Part shown: positions 1-6,214 of the stretch, piece after piece | Numbering within the stretch: the stretch's first letter is position 1 | Layout of the letters: each line of letters begins with the position of its first letter | Assembly: GCA_016866575.1 (NCBI GenBank) | Contig: VGMA01000021.1 | Coordinates: 1-15,661 of the forward strand | Length of the DNA stretch: 15,661 nucleotides | Direction: 5' to 3' | Source: Chlamydiota bacterium | GTDB lineage: Bacteria; Chlamydiota; Chlamydiia; Chlamydiales; VGMA01 | Notes under the pieces: generated by a model | Database searches by the model: none | The model's input: only the letters and a program-made list of their open reading frames with translations | What the model was told of the DNA's origin: nothing | Translations under genes and position numbers: made by a program

Positions 1-1554
1 GTAATTTCTATTCGAGGAAAAGTTCGCTCACGAGGAGCTGATAAGATCAATGAGAAACTACCTACGGGCGCTATTGAAATCGAAGTGTACGAATTGACAA
101 TCCTCAACTCAGCTGAAACACCTCCTTTTTCTATTGCAGATGAACACATCCATGTTTCTGAAGACCTTCGCTTGGCATACAGATATCTCGATATGCGAAG
201 AGGAGTAGTCACTAAGCATTTGCAAATGCGCCATAAAGCCCTTCTTTATGTACGCCGCTTCTTTGACGAAAGAGCGTTTATCGAAGTAGAAACACCTATT
301 TTGACTAAATCAACTCCAGAAGGTGCAAGAGACTATTTAGTCCCGTCGCGCACTTTCCCAGGAAGCTTTTTTGCCCTGCCCCAGTCTCCTCAAATGTACA
401 AGCAGCTATGTATGATCGCGGGAATGGACCGCTATTTCCAAATAGCGCGCTGCTTTAGAGATGAAGATTTACGTGCTGATCGCCAGCCGGAATTCACCCA
501 AATCGATATTGAGATGAGCTTTATTGATCCAGAAGATTTGATGATGATGATGGAAGAAATGATTTCAGGTTTGTTTAAGGAGATGATTGGACTTGAAGTT
601 GAAAGACCTTTTATGCGCATGACTCATCGCGATTGCTTAGAGTTTTACGGGACTGACCGCCCTGATTTACGCTTTGGCATGCCGCTCATAAGAATTGATG
701 ATATCGCATCAAAATCTGATTTTAGCGTGCTCAAAGAAGCTTTAGACAATGGTGGGTCTGTAAAAGCGCTTTGCCTCAAGAAAGGTGCCAATCTTTCAAG
801 AAGAGAAATTGATGCTCTTACTGATTTTGTCAAAAACTTCAATTTACCCGGACTTGCAAATATCAAAGTTACTGAAGAAGGCCTCTCTTCCAGCATCGTT
901 AAATTCTTTGATGATCAACTTCAGCAAGAACTTGTTAGCAGATTGCAAGCAGAAGCTGGCGATTTGATCTTGATAGGAGCTGGTGAAAAAGATTGTCTCA
1001 ATCAAGCGCTTGATCACCTACGACGCCACTTAGCTGACATCTATAAATTGATTCCTGAAAATACATTCAAATTCCTTTGGGTAACAGAGTTTCCTCTTTT
1101 TGCTGTCGATAAGAACACAGGCGGATTCGGAAGTGAGCACCACCCATTTACTTCGCCACATACAGAAGATATGCACTTATTAGAAGAAAATCCTCTCAAA
1201 GTGCGATCTTTTGCGTATGATATGGTATTAAACGGCAGTGAAATCGGAGGAGGGTCGATCAGAAACTTCAATCCGGAAATCCAAAAGAAAATTTTCCAAA
1301 TCCTCAAACTTACCGATGCAGAAATTGAAGAGAAATTCGGCTTCTTTATTAAAGCGTTAGACTATGGGACACCGCCCCATGGAGGGATCGCTTTCGGCGT
1401 AGACAGAATCGTAATGATTTTGACAAACACCGACAGTATTCGAGATGTGATTGCGTTCCCGAAAACGCAAAAAGCATCAGATTTGATGATGCAAGCTCCT
1501 TCTAGCGTGGCAATTACGCAGCTTGATGAGCTAGGCATACGTTTGAAGAAATGA
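1..1554 (+). CDS. aspS: Aspartyl-tRNA synthetase, C-terminal part (5' truncated by window edge)
   Basis: Class IIb aminoacyl-tRNA synthetase that charges tRNA-Asp in the cytoplasm. The reading frame is open from base 1, so the GTG at 85 is an internal Val codon and not the start. By alignment from memory with E. coli AspRS, about 67 N-terminal residues (most of the anticodon-binding OB fold) lie upstream. Visible in order, numbered from the codon at 85: the end of the OB fold and hinge, TKSTPEGARDYLVPSR at 74-89, motif 2 CFRDEDLRADRQPEF at 123-137, the bacterial GAD insertion at roughly 195-310, the HHPFTSP segment at 352-358, and motif 3 GIAFGVDRI at 434-442. The insertion and overall size are typical of bacterial AspRS. 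Chlamydiae are generally thought to lack AsnRS and to use a non-discriminating AspRS with GatCAB; whether that applies here is inference. The stop is TGA at 1552. Confidence 0.97.
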   Translation, partial: VISIRGKVRSRGADKINEKLPTGAIEIEVYELTILNSAETPPFSIADEHIHVSEDLRLAYRYLDMRRGVVTKHLQMRHKALLYVRRFFDERAFIEVETPILTKSTPEGARDYLVPSRTFPGSFFALPQSPQMYKQLCMIAGMDRYFQIARCFRDEDLRADRQPEFTQIDIEMSFIDPEDLMMMMEEMISGLFKEMIGLEVERPFMRMTHRDCLEFYGTDRPDLRFGMPLIRIDDIASKSDFSVLKEALDNGGSVKALCLKKGANLSRREIDALTDFVKNFNLPGLANIKVTEEGLSSSIVKFFDDQLQQELVSRLQAEAGDLILIGAGEKDCLNQALDHLRRHLADIYKLIPENTFKFLWVTEFPLFAVDKNTGGFGSEHHPFTSPHTEDMHLLEENPLKVRSFAYDMVLNGSEIGGGSIRNFNPEIQKKIFQILKLTDAEIEEKFGFFIKALDYGTPPHGGIAFGVDRIVMILTNTDSIRDVIAFPKTQKASDLMMQAPSSVAITQLDELGIRLKK

Positions 1555-1570
1555 TTTAACAACGGTCACG

Positions 1571-1599
1571 TTGACGTTAATTACGTTAGCCTCTAGACT
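1571..1599 (+). promoter_or_regulatory. Putative sigma-70-type promoter for mip
   Basis: TTGACG at 1571-1576 and TAGACT at 1594-1599 are separated by exactly 17 bases. This gives a predicted transcription start near 1606, just ahead of the ribosome binding site at 1615-1619. It lies in the 73-base gap between aspS and mip. It suggests mip can be transcribed independently of aspS. The prediction rests on sequence only. Confidence 0.5.
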
Positions 1600-1627
1600 G
1601 AATTGTAATATAAAAGGAGAAAGGACA

Positions 1628-2410
1628 ATGCGCAGCGCTGTGATGTTTACTAAATACTTTTTGATCGCTCTTGCGATTCCTGCACTAGGATTTGCAGCCG
1701 ATGCAAAAGTAGAAGAAACAGCGTCTACTACGAATGACGTAGAACTTGCAAAAGTTTCTGAAGCTTTTGGACACTTGATAGGAAAAAATCTCGATTCATT
1801 AGGGCTGAATTTCGACATGAAGCTCGTGATGAAAGGAATTGAGGACTCTTTTTCAGGAAAACAAGCTCCAATGTCAGAGGCAGATTGCATTCAAGCGATC
1901 ACCACCATTCAAGAGCTCTCTTTTCAGAAAGCTTGCCAAGAAAACCTTTCACAAGCAGAGGCGTTTTTGACAGCTAACTGTTTACAAGAAGGAATCATTG
2001 CTCTTGAAGAAGGGAAAATCCAGTATAAAAGACTTCAAGAAGGAACAGGAGCTATTGTTGAAGAACACTTCACCCCTATGATCCGTTATGTAGGACGCTT
2101 TCTTGATGGAAAAGTATTCGGAGAGTCGCAAGAAGAAGAACTTATCTCCTTAGATGAAACAATTCCAGGTTTTCAAAAAGCTATCGTAGGCATGAAAGAA
2201 GGAGAAAAAAGAGAAATCTTTATCCATCCTGATCTAGCATATGGAGTCAACGGCTACATGCCTCCTAACTCTCTTCTAAAATTTGAGATCGAAATCGTTA
2301 AAGCGAACGTATCAAAAGTAGAAGAAGATGGAACGATTCCTACAGCTAAAGCTCAAAAAACAGATGAAATTGCAGGAACGATCGCTTCTGAAACCCATCT
2401 TATGAGATAA
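1628..2410 (+). CDS. mip: Mip-like FKBP-type peptidyl-prolyl cis-trans isomerase, exported
   Basis: Prolyl isomerase and chaperone of the Mip/FkpA family, acting outside the cytoplasm. The chosen ATG has a good ribosome binding site (AGGAG at 1615-1619, 8 bases upstream), giving 260 residues; the longer frame starting with TTG at 1571 would run through the promoter. Residues 1-23 form a signal peptide (MRSAV, then a hydrophobic core ending GFA before ADAK). No lipobox cysteine is visible. Residues about 34-128 are the helical FKBP_N dimerisation region (AFGHLIGKNL, EAFLTANCLQEG). Residues about 145-226 are the FKBP domain, with YVGRFLDGKVF, IPGFQKAIVGMKEGEKREIFIHPDLAYG and LLKFEIEIVK. The Asp that usually follows the Phe in the FDSS segment is replaced (VFGES), and the pocket Trp is Phe. 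A low-complexity, Thr/Ala/Glu-rich tail follows from 229. Placement next to aspS matches chlamydial gene order. Confidence 0.93.
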   Translation: MRSAVMFTKYFLIALAIPALGFAADAKVEETASTTNDVELAKVSEAFGHLIGKNLDSLGLNFDMKLVMKGIEDSFSGKQAPMSEADCIQAITTIQELSFQKACQENLSQAEAFLTANCLQEGIIALEEGKIQYKRLQEGTGAIVEEHFTPMIRYVGRFLDGKVFGESQEEELISLDETIPGFQKAIVGMKEGEKREIFIHPDLAYGVNGYMPPNSLLKFEIEIVKANVSKVEEDGTIPTAKAQKTDEIAGTIASETHLMR

Positions 2411-2439
2411 TCTGCTTAAGAATTTCTCTAAAATCGTAT

Positions 2440-2478
2440 AACTGCAGTTATCCAATTTAACTGCAGTTTATTTTTTTT
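2440..2478 (+). terminator. Rho-independent terminator after mip
   Basis: AACTGCAGTTA (2440-2450) pairs perfectly with TAACTGCAGTT (2458-2468) around a 7-base loop. It is followed by TATTTTTTTT. Each arm contains the self-complementary AACTGCAGTT, and the left copy extends to the perfect 14-base palindrome ATAACTGCAGTTAT at 2438-2451. It should separate mip from trmL. Confidence 0.85.
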
Positions 2479-2504
2479 AAACCCTGTAAATCCGTTTAAA
2501 CGTC

Positions 2505-2972
2505 GTGAATATTGTTTTATTTGAACCTCAAATCCCTCAAAATACCGGAAACATCGTGCGTACTTGCAGCGTAACCGGAACAAGCTTAGTTTTAGTAAAA
2601 CCTTTAGGCTTTTCTACAGATAGCAGGCAACTCAAGCGCGCAGGCTTAGATTATTGGGATGAGGTATCCATTACTGAATGCGATGATTTAATAGCCTACA
2701 TCGAGTCTCTTACGACACCTTTTTACTTTTTTTCAAGTCATGCTAAAAACTGTTATACAGATGTAGAGTACACTACTGAAGATACACTTGTTTTTGGAGC
2801 AGAAACACACGGTCTTCCAGAAGAAATATTCCAAAGATGGCCTGAAAAAGCTCTTAAGATTCCCATGATCAAAGATGTGCGCTGCCTTAATTTAGCAACT
2901 AGCGTGGGTATCGCTCTTTATGAAGCAATACGGCAAACATCATCAGGGCTCTATATTGAAAGCTCTAAATAA
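2505..2972 (+). CDS. trmL: tRNA (cytidine/uridine-34-2'-O)-methyltransferase, TrmL/YibK (SPOUT family)
   Basis: SPOUT methyltransferase that uses S-adenosylmethionine to methylate the ribose of the wobble nucleotide 34 in certain tRNA-Leu species. The protein is 155 residues, the normal size of the single-domain TrmL family. Motif 1 is at the N terminus (PQIPQNTGNIVRTC, residues 8-21), with RAGLDYWD after it. Motifs 2 and 3, which form the trefoil-knot cofactor site, are VFGAETHGLPEE (about 96-107) and IPMIKDVRCLNLATSVGIALYEAIRQ near the C terminus. Translation starts at GTG, since family members begin MNIVLFEP; no clear Shine-Dalgarno sequence precedes it. Only about 26 bases separate the upstream terminator from the start, so its promoter is not obvious. 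It converges on the kinase-like gene with 28 bases between the stops. Often annotated spoU in chlamydial genomes. Confidence 0.94.
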   Translation: MNIVLFEPQIPQNTGNIVRTCSVTGTSLVLVKPLGFSTDSRQLKRAGLDYWDEVSITECDDLIAYIESLTTPFYFFSSHAKNCYTDVEYTTEDTLVFGAETHGLPEEIFQRWPEKALKIPMIKDVRCLNLATSVGIALYEAIRQTSSGLYIESSK

Positions 2973-2980
2973 CAAGTAAG

Positions 2981-3009
2981 CTAAAAAATTAACGGAAATT
3001 TTAGTTTTT
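2981..3009 (+). terminator. Weak AT-rich hairpin between convergent trmL and kinase-like gene
   Basis: CTAAAA (2981-2986) can pair with TTTTAG (2999-3004), which is followed by a short T run (TTTTTG). The stem is almost all A-T and reaches into the end of the opposing gene. It may be a weak terminator for trmL, but chance in AT-rich DNA is a fair alternative. Confidence 0.25.
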
Positions 3010-3816
3010 GTATCTAGCATTGTAGTAAGCTTCTATCTTTTTGCAGAATTTATCATGCTTACCAAAAGAAAAATATTTGGTCATGGATCGGTGACGAAGA
3101 AGTCTAATAAGCTCTTCTTCTGTCAATAGCTCTGGCGTGATCAAAAACAACCCTTTCAATGCGCGTACGTCATCCCTATATTTTAAAAAAGGCTCAAAGA
3201 AAAACGACATAACGCGATCAACTTTTCGGGCATTACCAAAATCAATCAACATACAAGAAAAATCTTCACCGATCAAAATATTGTATTGATTACTCAAATC
3301 AAGATGGTAGATATGCCTTTCATGGAGAGCCTCCATAGTTTGCATGAACTGCTTTTTAAATCGCACTAGATCTTGAGGATCGCTTAAAGCGCTCATTTCT
3401 AGATGGGGCACATATTCTATGCAAAAAGCATCATTATCAATTTTGCCAACAAGCTTCGTGACGTTTGGCAAATCTTGAATGGCCTGGAGTACTAGATACT
3501 CTCTTGCCAATTTAAAACGGGAAGAAATTTTAGATAGAGGTGATATTGATTTAGTCTCTTTGACTACTACTTCGCCAAATTCACTTAGAGCTTTGTAGAC
3601 TATAGGATTTCCCATTCTTGTCTTTGCGAGCTCACTTGTCTTGCCGTCAACAAAAGCAATTTCAGAAATCAAAGGTGTGTGATTGAATACATGAAGATCA
3701 TAAAATCTTATGATGTATGGGTGGAGCGCTAGATAACTGAGCGAGCTCCACGCAATAAACTGAATAATTCGTCTTTTTTTATCGACAGTGCTTTTCAATT
3801 TTCTCTTTAAGATCAT
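3001..3816 (-). CDS. Small protein-kinase-like (Kdo/WaaP/RIO-type fold) protein, function unknown
   Basis: Kinase-fold protein of 271 residues from the ATG at 3816. A TTG at 3837 would add seven residues, but a GGAG (plus-strand 3829-3832) sits upstream of the ATG. Residues of the fold that can be seen: candidate ATP-binding Lys86 in EVVVKETK, Glu106 in the helix AREYLVLQAI, hinge-like FCIEYVPHLE (131-140), catalytic loop HLDLSNQYNILI with Asp173, and LIDFGNAR with Asp192. The catalytic loop has one residue more between Asp and the metal-binding Asn than the usual HxDLxxxN, unless Asn176 takes that role. No glycine-rich loop is obvious. A moderately hydrophobic stretch near residues 17-38 (IIQFIAWSSLSYLAL) could sit at a membrane. 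The start lies inside trxA (38-base overlap), so the two are probably translationally coupled. Substrate could be a lipid-sugar, protein or small molecule; the exact family is not recognised. Confidence 0.7.
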   Translation of the reverse strand: MILKRKLKSTVDKKRRIIQFIAWSSLSYLALHPYIIRFYDLHVFNHTPLISEIAFVDGKTSELAKTRMGNPIVYKALSEFGEVVVKETKSISPLSKISSRFKLAREYLVLQAIQDLPNVTKLVGKIDNDAFCIEYVPHLEMSALSDPQDLVRFKKQFMQTMEALHERHIYHLDLSNQYNILIGEDFSCMLIDFGNARKVDRVMSFFFEPFLKYRDDVRALKGLFLITPELLTEEELIRLLRHRSMTKYFSFGKHDKFCKKIEAYYNARYKN

Positions 3817-4087
3817 CTTTGTGTTGTACTCCAACAAGAGTCTCTAAAACATGTCCATCTTTTACAATTTTCAATGTAGGAATAGAGCGAACTGAATGTG
3901 CTGCTGCAAGTTCTTGCTGTTCATCTACGTCTACTTTGAAGAAAACCACATGAGGCATCTCTTGAGCTAGCGCTTCATATACAGGAGCAAAAGCGCGACA
4001 AGGACCACACCATGTTGCTGTAAAATCGATAATGCAACATCCCTTTTTTATCAAATCGATATTTTCTTTTGTCAGTTCTTTAACCAT
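3779..4087 (-). CDS. trxA: Thioredoxin
   Basis: Cytoplasmic protein-disulfide reductase, recycled by thioredoxin reductase. The 102 residues match the usual thioredoxin size. The active site is WCGPC at residues 26-30, with the buried Asp at 21 (IIDFTATWCGPC) and the cis-proline at 70 (RSIPTLKI). KVDVDEQQELAAAHSV is also typical. Extra cysteines occur at 17, 18 and 101, which are unusual in number for thioredoxin. The ATG has a strong GGAGG (plus-strand 4092-4096) 4 bases upstream, a rather short spacing. The 3' end overlaps the kinase-like gene by 38 bases. Proximity to spoU, mip and aspS matches chlamydial order. Confidence 0.97.
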   Translation of the reverse strand: MVKELTKENIDLIKKGCCIIDFTATWCGPCRAFAPVYEALAQEMPHVVFFKVDVDEQQELAAAHSVRSIPTLKIVKDGHVLETLVGVQHKDDLKEKIEKHCR

Positions 4088-4309
4088 ATAGCCTCCGATA
4101 AACGCTAATCTTTTGTATTTGTGTATCTAACGTGTGTATTCTGACTGAATCTTCTTTAAGACAACAAAAGTTTACCTTATTTTGTTTGTAAAACTTTTCT
4201 CTCTTATTTTGAAGCAGAAAATAGAAAAACATTCATAAAGGCAAGCTTTTGAGAGAAGATCTCCTAATATATAGGTTACAAAAAGCCCCGTTTTTTGTAC
4301 AAAGAATAT
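4088..4309. other. Divergent intergenic region between trxA and the TPK-like gene
   Basis: This is a 222-base AT-rich gap that must carry promoters for both divergent genes. I see no confidently spaced -35/-10 pair on either strand. A TATATA at 4268-4273 lies just before the hairpin that precedes the plus-strand gene and could be a -10 without a recognisable -35. No ORF or RNA gene is visible. Confidence 0.4.
4277..4299 (+). promoter_or_regulatory. Hairpin immediately upstream of the TPK-like gene
   Basis: TACAAAAA (4277-4284) and TTTTTGTA (4292-4299) form a perfect 8-bp inverted repeat with the loop GCCCCGT. It ends 10 bases before the ATG at 4310, exactly where a Shine-Dalgarno sequence would be expected, and none is present. 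It could be a translational control element, a 5'-end stabiliser or a protein-binding site. Confidence 0.4.
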
Positions 4310-4927
4310 ATGGACGTTGCCATCATCACAAATCACTTCCCTACTGATTTACTACGAGAAGAAATCCTTCAATGTCAAAAACGCGTTGTTGTAGATGGGG
4401 CAATTACCTATCTAGACAACCTTGGAATCATTCCAGATCTTTGGGTAACTGATTTTGATGAAATAGAAGAAGAATACAAAATAAAATATGCACATATTAG
4501 AACAAAAAACATCCATAAAACTTCGCCTATTCAAGATACTGAAGTTGCCATTGAAGAAGCGCTGAGTTTCAAACCTGAACGGATCTTTCTTTTTACTAAT
4601 CTAGAAAGCGCAATCGACAGCTTTTTAGCCTTGCTTCTTCTAGCTGGCAAATATCCAGACACACTGTATATTGTAACACCAAAGCAAACAGCTTTTGCTT
4701 TTTCTAAACATCTACTCCTCTCTATTTCTGATGGCCAGAAGATCCACTTTATGGCACCTTTTGGACCTGTAAAAATACAAAGCTGCCAAGGAATAGATTT
4801 ATGCAAAAAGCAGTCTCTATTTACCTATGAAGATCTCATCATTTCAGCAACTGCTTTAGCTCATGTTATCGAAATGGAAATCTCTAAAGGAAAATTACTT
4901 TGCATTGTAGAGAGCAGCGATCATTGA
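4310..4927 (+). CDS. Thiamine pyrophosphokinase-like protein (divergent)
   Basis: Probably related to thiamine pyrophosphokinase, which transfers diphosphate from ATP to thiamine. The ATG at 4310 gives 205 residues; the in-frame TTG at 4295 lies within a hairpin and is less likely. Family hallmarks: VVVDGAITYLDNLGIIPDLWVTDFDEI (27-52) resembles the DGG...LxxxGIxPDxxxGDFDS segment, keeping both Asp of DFD (48 and 50). SPIQDTEVAIEEAL (72-85) aligns with the KDxTDxExAL segment, keeping the TD aspartate (Asp76) but losing the KD pair. The GDFDS glycine and serine are replaced (TDFDE). The second half is poorly conserved and I cannot identify the thiamine-binding residues, so substrate is uncertain; a related diphosphokinase is possible. 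No other thiamine gene is nearby. The last 33 bases overlap the end of the convergent cmk-plsC gene. Confidence 0.65.
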   Translation: MDVAIITNHFPTDLLREEILQCQKRVVVDGAITYLDNLGIIPDLWVTDFDEIEEEYKIKYAHIRTKNIHKTSPIQDTEVAIEEALSFKPERIFLFTNLESAIDSFLALLLLAGKYPDTLYIVTPKQTAFAFSKHLLLSISDGQKIHFMAPFGPVKIQSCQGIDLCKKQSLFTYEDLIISATALAHVIEMEISKGKLLCIVESSDH

Positions 4928-6214
4928 AATTTGATGTTTAAGTTCAGAAAGCATTTCTCTTTGCTGATCTTTTTTTCCCTCAATATGAGAAAAACTTTCT
5001 GGATAAATCGGTTTGCCTATAACGACAACAATTCGGCGAAAGGGCTTAAAAAAGAAGCTACCTCTTTTCCAAGCTTCATATGCGCCATGAATATAAACTG
5101 GTATTAAAGGACTTGATGTCATTTGACTCAAAAGAGCCACACCTCTTTTAAAGTGTAAAAGCTTACCGGTGTATGATCTTTCCCCTTCAGGAAAAATCAT
5201 CACTTTATTGCCTCCTTCTAAAGCCATGATAGCAGACTGAAAAGAACTCTTATCTCCTACATCACCTCTTACAGGCAAAGCATTTAAGTGCTTAATGATG
5301 TGCCTAAAAATCGGCACACGAAAAAGATACTCTTGCGCTAAGTAAAATATACCCTCAGAAAAAGCGGCAGCAACTAGAGGAGGATCTAAAAATGAAACAT
5401 GATTGGGTGCTATAATAGCCTTTCCTCTAATGATATTTTCTTGCCCTTTGAACTCTAACCTAAAAAAGAGCTTTAGCACTATATTGATAAAGCTTTTTCC
5501 CATTAAATAGCCTAGACTGCTTCTTGCAAATCCCTCACCAAATAACAGCGCTTTCCATCGATGATATGGATAGACATGTCTTTTTTTAAGCTCATACCAC
5601 ATCAGTTTTTCTACTTGCTTGATATTGTAGAGCGAACTGTCGATTTCGATAGCTCCTAAGGGCTTGATGAGAGGCGCTATTTCTCTAGATGAATCGATGA
5701 TGTCTCTTTCGATCAGCTCTTGTTCTATTGTTTTCCAAGAAACAAGCTTAGGATCTATCATCTTTTTCTTTATCAGCTCTAAGTGTCTTCTTTTCGCGCG
5801 CACTTCAGAAGAAGCAACTAAGAAGAATTTGCACTCAGCATAAGGGAAAACAACACTTCCAGCATCGCGTCCATCCAAAATAACATCTCGATTTTTAGCA
5901 TACGCTCTTTGCCAAGAAGTCAACAGATCGCGCACTTCTTTACGTTTAGAAATATCTGAAACATTTTTTGCGATTTCAGGGGTTCTGATGATCTCTGTGA
6001 CATCTTCACCAGAAACGATGTATCTTTTTTCCCCAAGCTTTTCTAATATAGAAAAATCAAAGTTAGAAAGATCACCATTTTTAAAAACGATCCAATAGGT
6101 AATAGCTCTATAATGAGCTCCTGTGTCTAAGTAATCGAATTTTAGGCTCTTAGCAAGTCTTTTTGCTAAAGTTGATTTGCCAGAGCCAGAAGGGCCATCT
6201 ATCGTTATAATCAT
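4895..6214 (-). CDS. cmk-plsC: Cytidylate kinase / 1-acyl-sn-glycerol-3-phosphate acyltransferase fusion
   Basis: A single 439-residue reading frame joining two enzymes. Residues 1 to about 210 are CMP kinase (CMP/dCMP + ATP to the diphosphate): P-loop GPSGSGKST at 7-15, LDTGAHYRA at 29-37, LDGRDAGSVVFP at 113-124, and LID-type RDIIDSSR at 170-177. Residues about 240-439 are a PlsC/LPLAT acyltransferase that makes phosphatidic acid at the inner membrane face: NHVSFLD (271-277, the HxxxxD catalytic pair), ALPVRGD (312-318) and FPEGERS (341-347). A basic and hydrophobic joining segment (YELKKRHVYPYHRW, 207-220) may help membrane contact. In Chlamydia, as I recall, cmk and plsC are separate adjacent genes of about this half-size each, so this looks like an in-frame fusion of neighbours. 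The start codon overlaps the cdsA stop (ATGA), showing coupling in the uppS-cdsA operon, whose product CdsA uses phosphatidic acid and CTP. Confidence 0.95.
   Translation of the reverse strand: MIITIDGPSGSGKSTLAKRLAKSLKFDYLDTGAHYRAITYWIVFKNGDLSNFDFSILEKLGEKRYIVSGEDVTEIIRTPEIAKNVSDISKRKEVRDLLTSWQRAYAKNRDVILDGRDAGSVVFPYAECKFFLVASSEVRAKRRHLELIKKKMIDPKLVSWKTIEQELIERDIIDSSREIAPLIKPLGAIEIDSSLYNIKQVEKLMWYELKKRHVYPYHRWKALLFGEGFARSSLGYLMGKSFINIVLKLFFRLEFKGQENIIRGKAIIAPNHVSFLDPPLVAAAFSEGIFYLAQEYLFRVPIFRHIIKHLNALPVRGDVGDKSSFQSAIMALEGGNKVMIFPEGERSYTGKLLHFKRGVALLSQMTSSPLIPVYIHGAYEAWKRGSFFFKPFRRIVVVIGKPIYPESFSHIEGKKDQQREMLSELKHQISMIAALYNAK

Noticed and set aside
85..87. GTG at 85 as start of the first gene
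   Set aside because: The frame is open from base 1 and the upstream 28 codons match the AspRS OB fold and hinge, so this is an internal Val codon.
645..1307. Minus-strand ORFs inside aspS
   Set aside because: Shadows of the conserved AspRS frame.
1555..1580. Inverted repeat around AACGGTCACGTT after aspS as a terminator
   Set aside because: The stem is short and no T run follows; it overlaps the mip promoter candidate instead.
3816..3837. TTG start at 3837 for the kinase-like gene
   Set aside because: The ATG at 3816 has a GGAG upstream and reduces the overlap with trxA; the TTG has neither advantage.
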